From: Arion vulgaris
Taxonomy: Eukaryota; Mollusca; Gastropoda; Stylommatophora; Arionidae
Length of the DNA stretch: 64,000 nucleotides
Direction of reading: 5' to 3'
Assembly (NCBI GenBank): GCA_020796225.1
Contig: CM036756.1
Span: 45,301,363 to 45,365,362 of the forward strand
The notes beneath the pieces were generated by a model that was not told the origin of the DNA, ran no database searches, and was given only the letters and a program-made list of their open reading frames with translations. Positions 10,606-21,236 of this stretch are shown here, in pieces. Position numbers and translations under genes: made by a program. How positions within the stretch are numbered: the stretch's first letter is position 1; the number at the start of each line of letters is the position of its first letter.

Positions 10606-11500
10606 AAGAAAAATTGTAAAAAAACATAGCCATAAAATAGATGTTCTTGATCTGAGATATAGAAAGAAAAACCAAAATAGAAAATAGAAGATAATGCAAT
10701 TGACATCTTCACGTTAAATGTAACACTGTAACTTAACCCATTCGTCCTTCTGAGCTGATATACCGGCAAAATGTATTTTTTTTTAATGCCGCAAAGTCAA
10801 TATACTGGATAATTCAGTAAATATTGCAGTATAACTGATTTCAGAGGTAAAAGAAAATGAGGGTGTGAGATGTTGCGGGTTAAGATGTTGGTGAGTTAAT
10901 GTTGGGAATTACAATTATATTTATAAACATCCTCTTCCTTCATAAAAAGTAATACACGTTCATTTACGTTTGTAATATAAATAAATTCCTTTTTGAGCCA
11001 AGTACAGACAAGATTTTGACATTAGACAAGTGGACTTTGACAATCATTTTAAATAAGATGCGTGGGCCATAAGTGGATGCTACTAAAAATGGCCAAGTCA
11101 GCTTAAGTGGAAAGAGCATAGGAAACTAGTTGGTGAAATATGTTGAGTAGTACAATTTCTTGGTGGACTACTGTACTGTCGCGAATACAAGCAAATTGCG
11201 ATGTTATGCTGGGATTTCCAGTGGGCACGTCGTAATTTTCTTACTACTTATCTTCTTGTTCTGTTGTCTTCACACTGTTACCGGGTTGTTGCCCAGTGTC
11301 ATGCGCTGTTCTAGTGACTTGGGTGATCATTATTTTTGCTTTTTGAGAGGAATCTGCTATGCCATCTATCCATATTTATTGTGGCCTTCATCTCGTCTTC
11401 TTTCCTGATGTTCTGTTCTAGATATCTCCGTATAAAATGGAGTTTGATTGCATTCTTATTAAGTGAACGAACCACTTCATTCTTTAATATTACTTATAAC
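10606..11500. other. No gene or element recognised
   Basis: AT-rich sequence with only short open frames and no motif I can place. Confidence 0.5.
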
Positions 11501-11504
11501 CTAT

Positions 11505-12840
11505 TTCATCTTCTTCTTCTTCTGTGATCGTTCTTCACGGCCAATTTGATCATTCTTATTGTGATGTATAATTGGTCCACTGGCAAGAACGGAGTGATCT
11601 ACGTCGGGACGATTGTGCGCCCATGGTGACTAGGCCCGCTCGTCCGGTTTCAGCCAGCTTTTGATTTACTAGGTGAACTTTCCTAGGTACGATCCTTTCG
11701 GATCTACGCCTTTTCGATCAACTTTGCCGTATATTTGGGCTTTGTGATCTACGCCAAGACAGTGAGTTACGCTGCTTTACCCGTTCTGACTGAGAAATAT
11801 TTCTCGGGCTTGTCAGCTTGTCCTCGGACGGCGTCTTACTCGTATAAAATACCGTGTAAAGTATCGGCCTTCGCCAATGTTCAGGACCCGGACTTCCTGT
11901 CTGATCCGTACATTGTCGGCCTTGCTTTACCGTACATTTTGAGTTTGATCCGGAGAAGGAACATTCTCAGCCTTTTCTAGACGCGCGTTGGTACGTGGCA
12001 GTTTGCAATTAACCTCGAAAGGCAAAGGGCATGGGACCTAGTCCAAACAATGTAGAGGGTCGTTTCAGTCGGCGCTATCAACGCAACTGAGCATTTTGCG
12101 CCCGCCACCATCACCCGCTCCAGTTATTCCGGGGATGTTAGTTACGACTGCAATCGAACTTTGCCCGGTTGCCCCACGGCTGGTAGTTCCCTTAGGTATC
12201 TCCAACCTCAGTTCTTCCGGGGTGTTAATTTTAATCGCACAGTACCTTGCACGGTTTTCCCAGGGCGGGTAGTTTCGTTATGCACTAAAACGCAATTTGT
12301 TCTTTTGCGCTCGGCAAACCTTGCCCAGTACATGTATCTGCACTAGGCCACCGATGCGGGGTCAGCCGCAATCTTCTCTCGTACCAACGCGAGGGTAGAC
12401 TTTTATTCGTTACGGTCCTGTTTTATTTATTCTCGCCGACGGGCTGGCAATGTTTGCCCCTCCTCAGGGCTTCGAGCTTCGCCCTACGTGGGCATACGTT
12501 TGGTCACTGGATGCACCTCTCATCCATGTCAGAGACGTTTCGTTGCTGTTTATTTGCGTTCAGGGACTTGAGCAATATCTTGTTGGACATCGGTCAGGAG
12601 ATTTGTGCATTTTGTTTATATGTATCTGTATTGCATTTCCGTACTTGCACTGCTACCACTACCAGTAGTTCTCTCCCCGATCCCTGCCCCTCTTAGCCAG
12701 ATCGGAACCAGAGTCTGTTTCCAGGGTCACCGCGTGTAGGTTAGGGGCAGGGTCTTGGTTAGCGCGCCCCCTAGCTAACCCTGGCTCATGGTACCACCAT
12801 AACCTCATGAGCCTTTGACCCCCTATTTCATCTGTTCCCT
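11505..12840 (-). mobile_element. Composite repeat, SINE-C-like tail joined to a GC-rich block
   Basis: The left end (11505-11700) has a TTCTTCTTC tail and TTTACTAGGTGAACTTTCCTAGG. These match the 3' part of SINE C copies at 52430 and 60505. It continues into a clearly GC-richer stretch. Its last 400 bases are related to 14570-14950 (shared CAGAGTCTGTTTCCAGGGTC-like and AGCCTTTGACCCC motifs). No protein is recognisable. It could be the 5' UTR or non-coding part of a retroelement. Confidence 0.4.
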
Positions 12841-13371
12841 CACACTGTATTGTGATTATAATAAAATAATAATGCATGTTTGCATAGCTGGTTTATTGTG
12901 TGTAGGAAAAGTATATATATATTCATTACAAAACTTATTGTCTTTTTGTGTGTCAGAGGAAAAACTTGAGAACATCAAACTGTCGAATATGATATGTGAA
13001 CAGCTTATTTCTGCAAAAGTTTGTAGGTCAACGCGGCCATTTAAAATCTACTCTTTACGTTCTTTCTTTACCGAGTAATAGTTCATAGTTCATATGTACG
13101 GTTTCAATTTCATTGCAACAGGTCACCCCATAATTGCTCCGTTCCTGTGCCAACGAAAATCACACGAAATGCTAACAACTGTCTCCTGTGAACTAATTCC
13201 AGAATGAAACAGCTGTACCGCCACAAAAAGCAACTTGCACCGCATAAATGCATATGGCCGTCACTAAAGTGTCAACACAAAACTGTTCATCACTTGAATT
13301 GCAATTCATGTCGAAGAGAACATCTTATCTCTTATCTTAACCACATTTGTCGTGAAGCGACGTGGGGAGAG

Positions 13372-14235
13372 TTAGTTTCTGTCTTGTGCCAGGTGTGTGG
13401 CGCTTGAAGTTGTCAGTCCATGCTTTCGCAGGGACTCTGAGATGTTATCTATCCATCGTGTTCTTGGTCTGCCTCGTGCTCTGCGCCCTGAGTGTCGATT
13501 ATTATAGGCACGTGATGGTAGTAAATGTGGTTCCCTTCTCATTAGATGGCCGAACCACTTGAGTCTTTGCTTCTCGATGTACTGTATGCATGGTATAGTA
13601 CCAACGATGCTTCTGATATTCTCGTTTCTCACTCTATCTCGCCTTGTAACGTTGACAGCTTTTCGTAGACATCTCATTTCACATGTTGTAATCATTCTTT
13701 CTTGTGTCTTAGTCAGGAGCTATGTTTGGCACTGATAGCAGAGAGTTGGAATAAATATGCAGTTTATCAGTTGTCGTTTGACTGCCATGTTAATGCTTGG
13801 ATGTTTTAATAGGGGTGACAGTTGGTATGTCACTGCGTTTGCCTTCTGGCATCTAGTCTCGATTTCTCTGTCCATTTTTCCATCTGCTGTGAATATATTC
13901 CCGAGATATTTGAATTCTGGAGTCTGTTGTATTTTTACATTATTCACGTATATATTTAACTGACCTGTTGACCTACTTATTGTCATGACTTCTGTTTTGG
14001 AGGTGTTAATTTTCATGTCATATTTTTCGCATGTCGCCTGCAGTGCATTTATGTGTTGTTGAAGTTTGTGTTCGTTGTTGTAAATTATACTCTGATCATC
14101 TGCAAAGAGTAGTTCGTTTATTAAATTGTAGTTGTTACCGAGGTTGTTATCTGTCTTGGTTTCTTGCGTTATCCTGTCTATGTATATGTATATATCTATG
14201 TATATATTGAAAAGTATAGGCGAAAGCACAGGGCT
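13372..14235 (-). pseudogene. Non-LTR retrotransposon ORF2 fragment (reverse transcriptase and C-terminal domain)
   Basis: From high to low coordinate the minus strand reads SPILFNIYID, LLFADD (reverse transcriptase catalytic motif), KTEVMTISR, FKYLGNIF and then, in another frame, KQRLKWFGHLMRR and RARGRPRTRWIDNI. The order and spacing are those of a LINE ORF2 from the late palm to the C-terminus. It is truncated near 14235 at the start of the RT palm, frameshifted near 13700-13720, and has no endonuclease part, so it is inactive. Upstream of the break the sequence changes abruptly to the GC-rich repeat. Confidence 0.88.
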
Positions 14236-14950
14236 ACGAGTTTCGTTTCGTGTTGGCCCTCTTCTCCGCTCGGGATGCACCTTTCATTCCTTCTTGTGCA
14301 GCCTTTCCCATCGGCCAGGAAACTGCTACGACCGTTGTGTTCCCATCTGCCGATACATCTACCATACCTCGGGACTGCTCCGTCTACTCGTGCACAGCGC
14401 CAGGAGTTTTGCTTCGTGTGGACCCTTTTCTCCGTTCGGGATGTACCTCTCATCACTTCTCCTGCCGCTTTTCCCATCGGCCAGGAAGCTGCTACTACCA
14501 TTGTGTTCGCACCTACCATCTCATTTACCGTGGCTCAGAGCTGCTCCGACACGCAGTTCTACTCATGCACAGGGCTCCGAGTCTCGCTCCGCGTCTCGGC
14601 TGTGGGATGCATCTCTCATCCCTTTAATTCGGTCATTTACTCCGGAGGAGTTTGCATTTGTTCGCGGACGACTTGTACACTGCTGTTTCTTACTTTTAGG
14701 AACTTGGGCAAATTTTTGCGAACATCAGCCAGGAAATGTGTGCGTTGGTCAGGAATTTTCGGACCTGTATTGCTACCACTACCTGTAGCTCTCCTTCGAT
14801 CCCTGTGCCCACTTGGCCAGACTGGAACCATAGTCTGTTTCCAGGGTCACCGCGTGGAGGTCGGGCACAGGGTCTTGATTAGCGCCCCTTCGCTAACCCT
14901 GGCGCATCGTTCCGCCATTAGCCTTTGACCCCTTATTAGTTCCATAACAC
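14228..14950 (+). repeat. GC-rich repeat with internal about-170-bp tandem units
   Basis: Related blocks start near 14230, 14400 and 14572 (GGGATGCACCTTTCATT-like and CCCATCGGCCAGGAA motifs). The right part (14760-14950) is homologous to 12645-12840. Overlapping open frames exist on the plus strand but match no family I know. Strand is arbitrary. Confidence 0.6.
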
Positions 14951-15378
14951 TGAGCTGAAAATATTTAATTACTAATATTGTATCATATATTGTTCAGCTA
15001 TGAAGCTTATGGTCATTCAGATGTGACACTATACTACAGTATAACAGTTGATATATTACAATAAAGTGAGAGTTTTATGTTCGCAACAACTCATCTGTGT
15101 GAATGTTTAATCAACAGCATGTTGCTTCTCGTTCTTATGGGCAAGATCAAAGTATAGTACCCACTTGATCGTGGTCAAAAGGTAGGGGTAGGGGCCCTCA
15201 TAGAGCCAATAGACAATTTAATACGTTTAAACAAATCCGAGCAGCTTTTGTTCGTAAGAATGACGACGTTAGGAGTTTTTACACGTTCAACCGTAACTGG
15301 GTCCCCCTGCTTAGGCACTGTCAGGTAAGGGCTCAATAAAAAAAAAATGTACAAATGTATGTTATATTGGACAATATT
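14950..15378. other. No gene recognised
   Basis: AT-rich sequence. GGTAGGGGTAGGGGCCC near 15180 resembles the repeat end seen near 5420 and 26150. Confidence 0.4.
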
Positions 15379-15781
15379 ATCTCAGGTAACCGTGTGTTGA
15401 GTTAGGGCTATCTCAGGTAACCGTGTGTTGAATTAGGGCTATCTCAGGTAACCGTGTGTTGAATTAGGGCTATCTCAGGTAACCGTGTGTTGAATTAGGG
15501 CTATCTCATGTAACCGTGTGTTGAGTTAGGGCTATCTCAGGTAACCGTGTGTTGAGTTAGGGCTATCTCAGGTAACCGTGTGTTGAATTAGGGCTATCTA
15601 AGGAAACCTTGTGTTGAATTAGGGCTATCTCAGGTAACCGTGTGTTGAATTAGGGCTATCTCAGGTAACCGTGTGTTGAATTAGGGCTATCTCAGGTAAC
15701 CGTGTGTTGAATTAGGGCTATCTCAGGTAACCGTGTGTTGAATTAGGGCTATCTCAGGTAACCGTGTGTTGAATTAGGGCT
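15379..15781. repeat. 31-bp minisatellite, 13 copies
   Basis: The unit includes ATCTCAGGTAACCGTGTGTT and GAATTAGGGCT. Units are highly homogeneous, and GAGTTAGGG variants occur near both ends. Confidence 0.97.
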
Positions 15782-15927
15782 AACAAACCAATTCTATAAA
15801 AATGGAGTTGCTACATAAACTGCATTAAATTATTGACTTTGTGTTTAGGGGCATTTTTATCAGTTTGTTTCACCAGGAACGTTAAATTTAACAAAAATTA
15901 TATAGATGTTAGTGATAAATTAGTCGC

Positions 15928-16070
15928 CCGTGTGCTGCCGGGGCTCGCAAGGGGAGTAAAGAGTAGCGGCACTGCGACCTACAAGGCATGTCGTGAGAGG
16001 CGACTAAGGTGGGGTTTGGCGTAGGGCTAGCTACCCTATCCAGTAGAAAATTTTAGCCACAAAATCCAAC
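15928..16070 (+). mobile_element. SINE family C1 copy, 5' part
   Basis: It starts GTGTGCTGCCGGGGCTCGCA, carries the core GGCATGTCGTGAGAGGCGAC and breaks off after GTAGGGCTAGCTACCC, where a LINE fragment begins. Confidence 0.75.
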
Positions 16071-16089
16071 CAACCATGAACAAGTCAAA

Positions 16090-16575
16090 TCAAATCTAGA
16101 ACAAAATTCGGATATTTAACTCTAATGTTAAAGCAGTTCTACTGTATGGGTCAGAAACATGGAGAACAACTAAAACAATAGCGCATAAATTGCAAACATT
16201 CATCAACTGGTGTCTGCACAGAATAAAGGGAATAAGATGGTATGATAGGGTCACAAATGAGGAACTTATGGAGAGAACAAGACAGATTCCAGTGAACGAA
16301 CAGGTTAAAAAAGACGCTGGCGCTGGATAGGACACACTTTGCGAAAACCGGAGGGAATATAACAAGAAGGGTCCTTGCCTGGAACCCGCAGGGGCAGCGA
16401 AAGAAGGGGAGGCCGAGAAATACATGGAGACAAGATTTGGAGGCGGAGATCAGCAATATAAATAAGAGCTGGAGGGAGCTGCAGGAGATAGCTAGAGATA
16501 CGAAGACTTGGCATGAGTTGGTTGAGGGCCTATGCTCCAACCCGGGGTAAAAGGCAAAAGAGAGAGAGAGATAGA
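16090..16575 (+). pseudogene. LINE ORF2 C-terminal fragment with (AG)n tail
   Basis: The plus strand reads NVKAVLLYGSETWRTTK, NWCLHRIKGIRW and ELMERTRQIPVNEQ. After a frameshift the codons spell the family's WIGHTLRKPEG, NPQGQRKRGRPRNTW and SWRELQEIARD. It ends at AGAGAGAGAG (16557-16570), the family tail also seen at 2249. Inactive. Confidence 0.88.
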
Positions 16576-16683
16576 TAAATTGAAGCAGTCTTAAGTTCTA
16601 CTTGGAACGAAAAAAATGAAATAAAGGAGAAAGAGAGACTTTATTTTACAGTACCCATAACAACAGCTAGACATGTAGACAAC

Positions 16684-17235
16684 ATGAAAACAGCGCCTTC
16701 AAGGAAAAGAGTGTTCAACCTAAGATTGTCAGCGTTTTCATGGAGAACAGCGATCAATCTAAGATTGTCAGCATCTTCAAGGAGAACAGTGATTAAACTA
16801 AGATTGTCAGAGTCTTCAAGGAGAGAACTGATCAGCATGATTGTCAGAGTCTTCAAGGAGAGAAGTGATCAGTCTAAGATTGTCAGAGTCTTCAAGGAGA
16901 GAAGTGGTCAGTCTAAGATTGTCAGAATCTTCAAGTAGAGAAGTGATCAGTGTAAGATTGTCAGAGTCTTCAAGGAGAGAAGTGATCAGCCTAAGATTGT
17001 CTTCAAGGAGGGAAGTGGTCAGTGTAAGATTGTCAGAGTCTTCAAGGAGAGAAGGGGTCACCCTAAGATTGTCAGAATCTTCAAGGAGAGAAGTGATCAG
17101 TCTAAGATTGTCAGAGTCTTCAAGGAGAGAAGGGGTCACCCTAAGATTGTCAGAATCTTCAAGGAGAGAAGTGATCACCCTAAGATTGTCAGAATCTTCA
17201 AAGAGAGTTGTGATCAGTCTACGGCTCCCAGTATC
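16684..17235. repeat. 39-bp minisatellite, about 14 copies
   Basis: The unit includes AAGATTGTCAGAGTCTTCAA and GGAGAGAAGTGATCAG. The first copies are the most diverged. The period of 13 codons makes open frames on both strands that I do not call. Confidence 0.95.
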
Positions 17236-17933
17236 TTAAATAAGTTTGTGATCAGCTTGAGACGTTTAGTGTCTGCAAAGAACAGAAAAAGAACCATTCG
17301 ACACAAGAACTCGCCGTATTGTCCCCTCTTGAGATATAGTAGATTAGCAGGAAACTTTACTTCCATATAAGGTCATGGTGTAAAATATTTGGTTTCAAGT
17401 GAAGTTCAAGTGCCGACTCCAATGAATATAAGTATTTCACTTGAAAATGTTTGTATCATTAAGCCATTATTGCACATTCCCAGTGTCAACTCACTTGCGA
17501 AACACAAGAAAAATCACTTTCCACGCAACCTACGTTGAGCGTCATGTCGTTTGAAACCACACAATTTGGGCGTTGATAGATTCTCAGAATGTTTGTCTTA
17601 CAAACTAAAGTAATAATTAGTCACAAGTACGTCAATAAACATCACCTTAGCACGTACAATGAATCTCTACGGAAGATACTCCGACATGATGAAATACCAA
17701 TAAAAATGATTAGTGTAATTAAAGCATTATATGAAGATTTTCATTGACATGTAGTTTGCAATAGACAACATAGTACTTCATGTTCAAAACATGAGTTAAA
17801 CAGGAGTGTATTCTTTCACCATTCATGTTTAACATTGTCATATCGTTGCTGATGAAGGAAATTAGAAAAGATAATAGCAGACAAATGCAATGAATATTTA
17901 CCACAGTAGTGAAAAATGTGATTATGGTACGAT
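17236..17933. other. No gene recognised
   Basis: AT-rich, only short frames. It is the pre-insertion flank of the LINE at 17945. Confidence 0.5.
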
Positions 17934-17944
17934 ATTAGTCTTCT

Positions 17945-18163
17945 TTTTTAGAAAGATAGAGTGCCTGAGAAAATAATTTTGGAAGGAATGGTGCCTGGAA
18001 GAAGAACGAGAGGAAGACCTAGAAGACGATTGATGCAGGATGTCATTGACGATCTGAGAATGATTGCTGCTGACGCCGGCCAACTTGCAGAGAACATAGA
18101 GTTTTTCATGACTACTGTCATGTGAGCCAAGTTCCGGAAGGGACAAGCTACTTGATGATGATG
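17945..18163 (+). mobile_element. 5'-truncated LINE insertion with target-site duplication
   Basis: The plus strand encodes the end of a LINE ORF2 (ECLRK, GRPRRR-like, DVIDDLRMIAADAG) and ends in a GAT repeat tail. ATTAGTCTTCT occurs at 17934-17944 and again at 18164-18174. This is a perfect 11-bp target duplication that fixes both ends, giving a 219-bp insertion. Confidence 0.85.
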
Positions 18164-18447
18164 ATTAGTCTTCTATTAGCCAGTCGACACGAGGGCGCTC
18201 ATAATGATACAAATACACTTTACAGATCAGCTCAAATAACAGGACTTAAATTAATATTACAAAAATAAAAGTAATGAAATATAAAAATTAATCAGAAAAC
18301 CCAATTATGTTACAAAATGACATCATTTTCTTCAAGATTTTGTAATGGGGAAACAATTGGTAGAAATACGACAGAACGGTAATAATGAAAACATTTTTGT
18401 GGAAGTCTTATTTGTCAAATTGGACACGAAGAGGATAGACATATGAC

Positions 18448-18615
18448 CAGGGCCGTGCGGTATATTTTCTCAGTATGATGCAAGTCTTCGAAATGCCGCC
18501 ACTATTTTTTCTTTAAAATAATCTTCAATTGTATATTTGAATTTGCTGCTTATGCCACCCCCTTACGGTTCCGCCTGATGCGGCCGCCTCTCCGTATCAG
18601 CACGGCATGGTGCTG
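18448..18615. mobile_element. hAT-like MITE, 168 bp, with perfect 8-bp TSD
   Basis: It starts CAGGGCCGTGCGGTA and ends GCACGGCATGGTGCTG. CATATGAC flanks it on both sides (18440-18447 and 18616-18623), the 8-bp duplication expected of hAT elements. It is homologous to 51528-51870. It has one copy of the block that is amplified there. Confidence 0.88.
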
Positions 18616-18894
18616 CATATGACATAATTCTTTGATTTCATTTTCAACAAGTCTCGTGGCATATGTAGACAAAATATATCAAACTGCTAATATCAGTGAA
18701 GGGGACCAACAGTCTTGGTAAACTTCAAAATAAGTTTCGTTTTTGCCAATGATCAGACAATCATATTATCAATAGAAAAAACAGTTGCAACAACACTTTA
18801 ACATTAACATAATCCGGTTAACATGTGACGACTGTAATATGAAAATCAATATAGACACACAAAAACACCGAAGTAATAACATTCGCTAGAGTGG

Positions 18895-19100
18895 ACATCT
18901 GTGTGTTGCCAGGGCTCACAAGGGGAGCAAAGAATAGTAACACTGCGACCTACAAGGCATGTCGTAAGAGATGACTGAGGCAGGGGCCTAGGGAAGCTAC
19001 TCTAGTAAATAAAGATCATCCCAGAAATCGGATGAGCTGGCCTACTTGTAGTCGCATAACTGGCACAACGTACACTCGCTCTTAGGCTCGGATCACATAC
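18895..19100 (+). mobile_element. SINE family C1 copy
   Basis: Head GTGTGTTGCCAGGGCTCACA, core GGCATGTCGTAAGAGATGAC, then the shared 3' part GGCCTACTTGTAGTCGCATA. It meets the next SINE tail to tail. Confidence 0.8.
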
Positions 19101-19370
19101 TCTTCTTCTTCTTCTTATTTGCGTTCGTTCTTTACGACCAATTTTAATCACTCTGTGATATGTTTGATCTTTGCCAAGAACGTGTATACGTTGCACATTG
19201 GTTTGGTAGGCCCCTAAATGCATAGACTTCTACACATTTAGGACACATGCATCCGATTTAAGCCAAACCTCCTTAGTTGCCTCTTACGACATGCATGGCT
19301 GGTAACAATGGTTCTATTCTTTACACCCCAAATTTGGGCCCAGGTAACCACTCGGGCGGGATCACATACA
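19101..19370 (-). mobile_element. SINE family C copy (subfamily C2)
   Basis: The tail is the TTCTTCTTC run at 19101-19116. The minus-strand head is CCCGAGTGGTTACCTGGGCC with AAATTTGGGGTGTAAAGAAT. The core GCATGTCGTAAGAGGCAAC is shared with C1. Confidence 0.75.
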
Positions 19371-19654
19371 AATCACAAAGAGTGGCTAACAAGTGGTCGA
19401 TATGGAAGAAGATGAAACTAGTGAGGAAAGCAGTAAGAATATCTTCACATCTAAGCATAAATTAAAACAACTTAAAGACTTTACATATCTGGGGAAAATT
19501 TTTTCAGCAAATGCAAGAATAACCAGCGAAATCCAGCATAGATGGAATAAAGAAAACCAAATCGTAGAATAAGTTTCGGCAATATGGAACATCCTGAATA
19601 CTGACAGAGTTTTGTACAACCCAATCTTTGTCTGGACACTATGTATTAGGTCAC

Positions 19655-19870
19655 TGTAGCCAAGTAATCAAGCTATTTGCTTGGTGTTTTGAAGGTGGTA
19701 GATTTGACTACAGAGAACGTTGGTTCCTGTGTGTGTTTTTTTTAAAGATCCCAAGAATTGTTACTATAGATACGGAGTTCATTCTCTTGTGCAATAGTCT
19801 CGGCAGATGCCGTGTCATTTCTGCATTGTGTGACCAGGTCTAACGAAAATCTCTCTGCATTGAATTAAAA
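19655..19870 (+). mobile_element. Degraded SINE family A copy
   Basis: TAGCCAAGTAATCAAGCTAT resembles the A box region of the copy at 25855. GTTGTAC..GGAGT and GCAATAGTCTCGGCAG follow in the same order. The rest of 19421-20157 holds nothing recognisable. Confidence 0.5.
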
Positions 19871-20157
19871 CCGTCCCCGTAAACATTTTCCCTCTTCATA
19901 TTGTTTTTAAAACAGGACATTTCAATCATACAATAAATACAGATATATAACTTTTGACGTGTGCTCTAGTCATATCTAACTTCTAGTACAGTGAAAACAT
20001 ACTGTTATAAAAAGGGTATTCGAAGAATATAAATTGAAGGATATAAAATAAAAAACATACAATATACTGAGAATGTCTTAATAAAATCACATGACGAAGA
20101 CGTTGAAAACAATGATAAATAAATAAAGATTGAAACATAGATCAAGTTATGCATATC

Positions 20158-20464
20158 TTGAAAATATAATAACAGAAGTAGGCAGATGTGAAAATATAAT
20201 AACAGAAGTAGGCAGATGTGAAAATATAATAACAGAAGTAGGCAGATGTGAAAATATAATAATAGAAGTAGGCAGATGTGAAAATATAATAATAGAAGTA
20301 GGCAGATGTGAAAATATAACAACAGAAGTAGGCAGATGTGAAAATATAATAACAGAAGTAGGCAGATGTGAAAATATAATAACAGAAGTAGGCAGATGTG
20401 AAAATATAATAATAGAAGTAGGCAGATGTGAAAATATAATAATAGAAGTAGGCAGATGTGAAAA
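20158..20464. repeat. 30-bp minisatellite, about 10 copies
   Basis: Unit GAAAATATAATAACAGAAGT plus AGGCAGATGT. Variants differ at one base (AACAG or AATAG). The period of ten codons makes false open frames. Confidence 0.97.
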
Positions 20465-20621
20465 AGAGGTTCGAAGAGAATAAGAAAAGTCAAAAAACAT
20501 ATTTAACGACAAGAAACGTATATTAACGTTATAACAAATACACACAAGATTCGACTTGTTAAATCCCACTTCTGTCACCATGTTGTAATAGGAGGACTTT
20601 TGTCAATGATATGGCCGTGTT

Positions 20622-20985
20622 TAGATGGTTAGACCAGAGCCAACTATAAACTCATGGGCTTTCGGAGTCAGGTTAGAAGTATGGGAAATCAGACCACAAC
20701 TATACCACTTGACCTCGCATTCCAGTATTGGTGTGTATAGATTCATTTGTTTTAAAATCAACACAACATGCTAACTCTAAGTTATATTATGCGATAAGTT
20801 AAGTTTAACAATAAGGAGTATCAATATTATAAATATTTTTCACCAATAAATAATCATAGACTCACAGAATTGAGTAAAATGGCAAAAAAGCGTACAGTGT
20901 TCTATCAAACATCTGTAATTTCCAGTCCCATTTTATGATCTAGGTCAGGGAATACCCGGTCAGTTGTCTGGTCTAGTTATCTAGA
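20622..20985. mobile_element. Possible foldback element
   Basis: The left end ACCAGAGCCAACTATAAACT and right end AGTTGGCTGTGGT are imperfect inverted repeats. They match the two arms at 25808 and 26145. The interior is unrelated AT-rich sequence. The flank 20986-21236 shows nothing else. Confidence 0.4.
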
Positions 20986-21236
20986 GTTGGCTGTGGTTAG
21001 ACACATATACTTATAGGACATTTACTTATAACAGCTCGTATTCTTGACTTGAGTACTCCAAGGTATATTAATGATATCAGGCACAATACATACTGCATTC
21101 GTCATAGGTAACTCATAGATATAGGGAAATCGTGTCCCCGTCTAGCCCCTATATAGTAACACACACGTCCGCTCTCATCCACAGTACCTATCAGTTTTCC
21201 TATGTCGCGATTTTATCACCTTGGAGTCGTCGTTAA

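Noticed and set aside
13720..14280. Functional reverse transcriptase gene
   Set aside because: It starts in the middle of the RT palm, lacks the endonuclease, and is frameshifted before its C-terminal domain.
14132..14928. Overlapping 218-, 254- and 125-codon plus-strand frames
   Set aside because: They come from a GC-rich tandemly repeated block with few chance stops. No recognisable domain, and frames overlap in different registers.
20130..20483. Open frames on both strands over the 30-bp array
   Set aside because: Period of ten codons without stops; nothing conserved.
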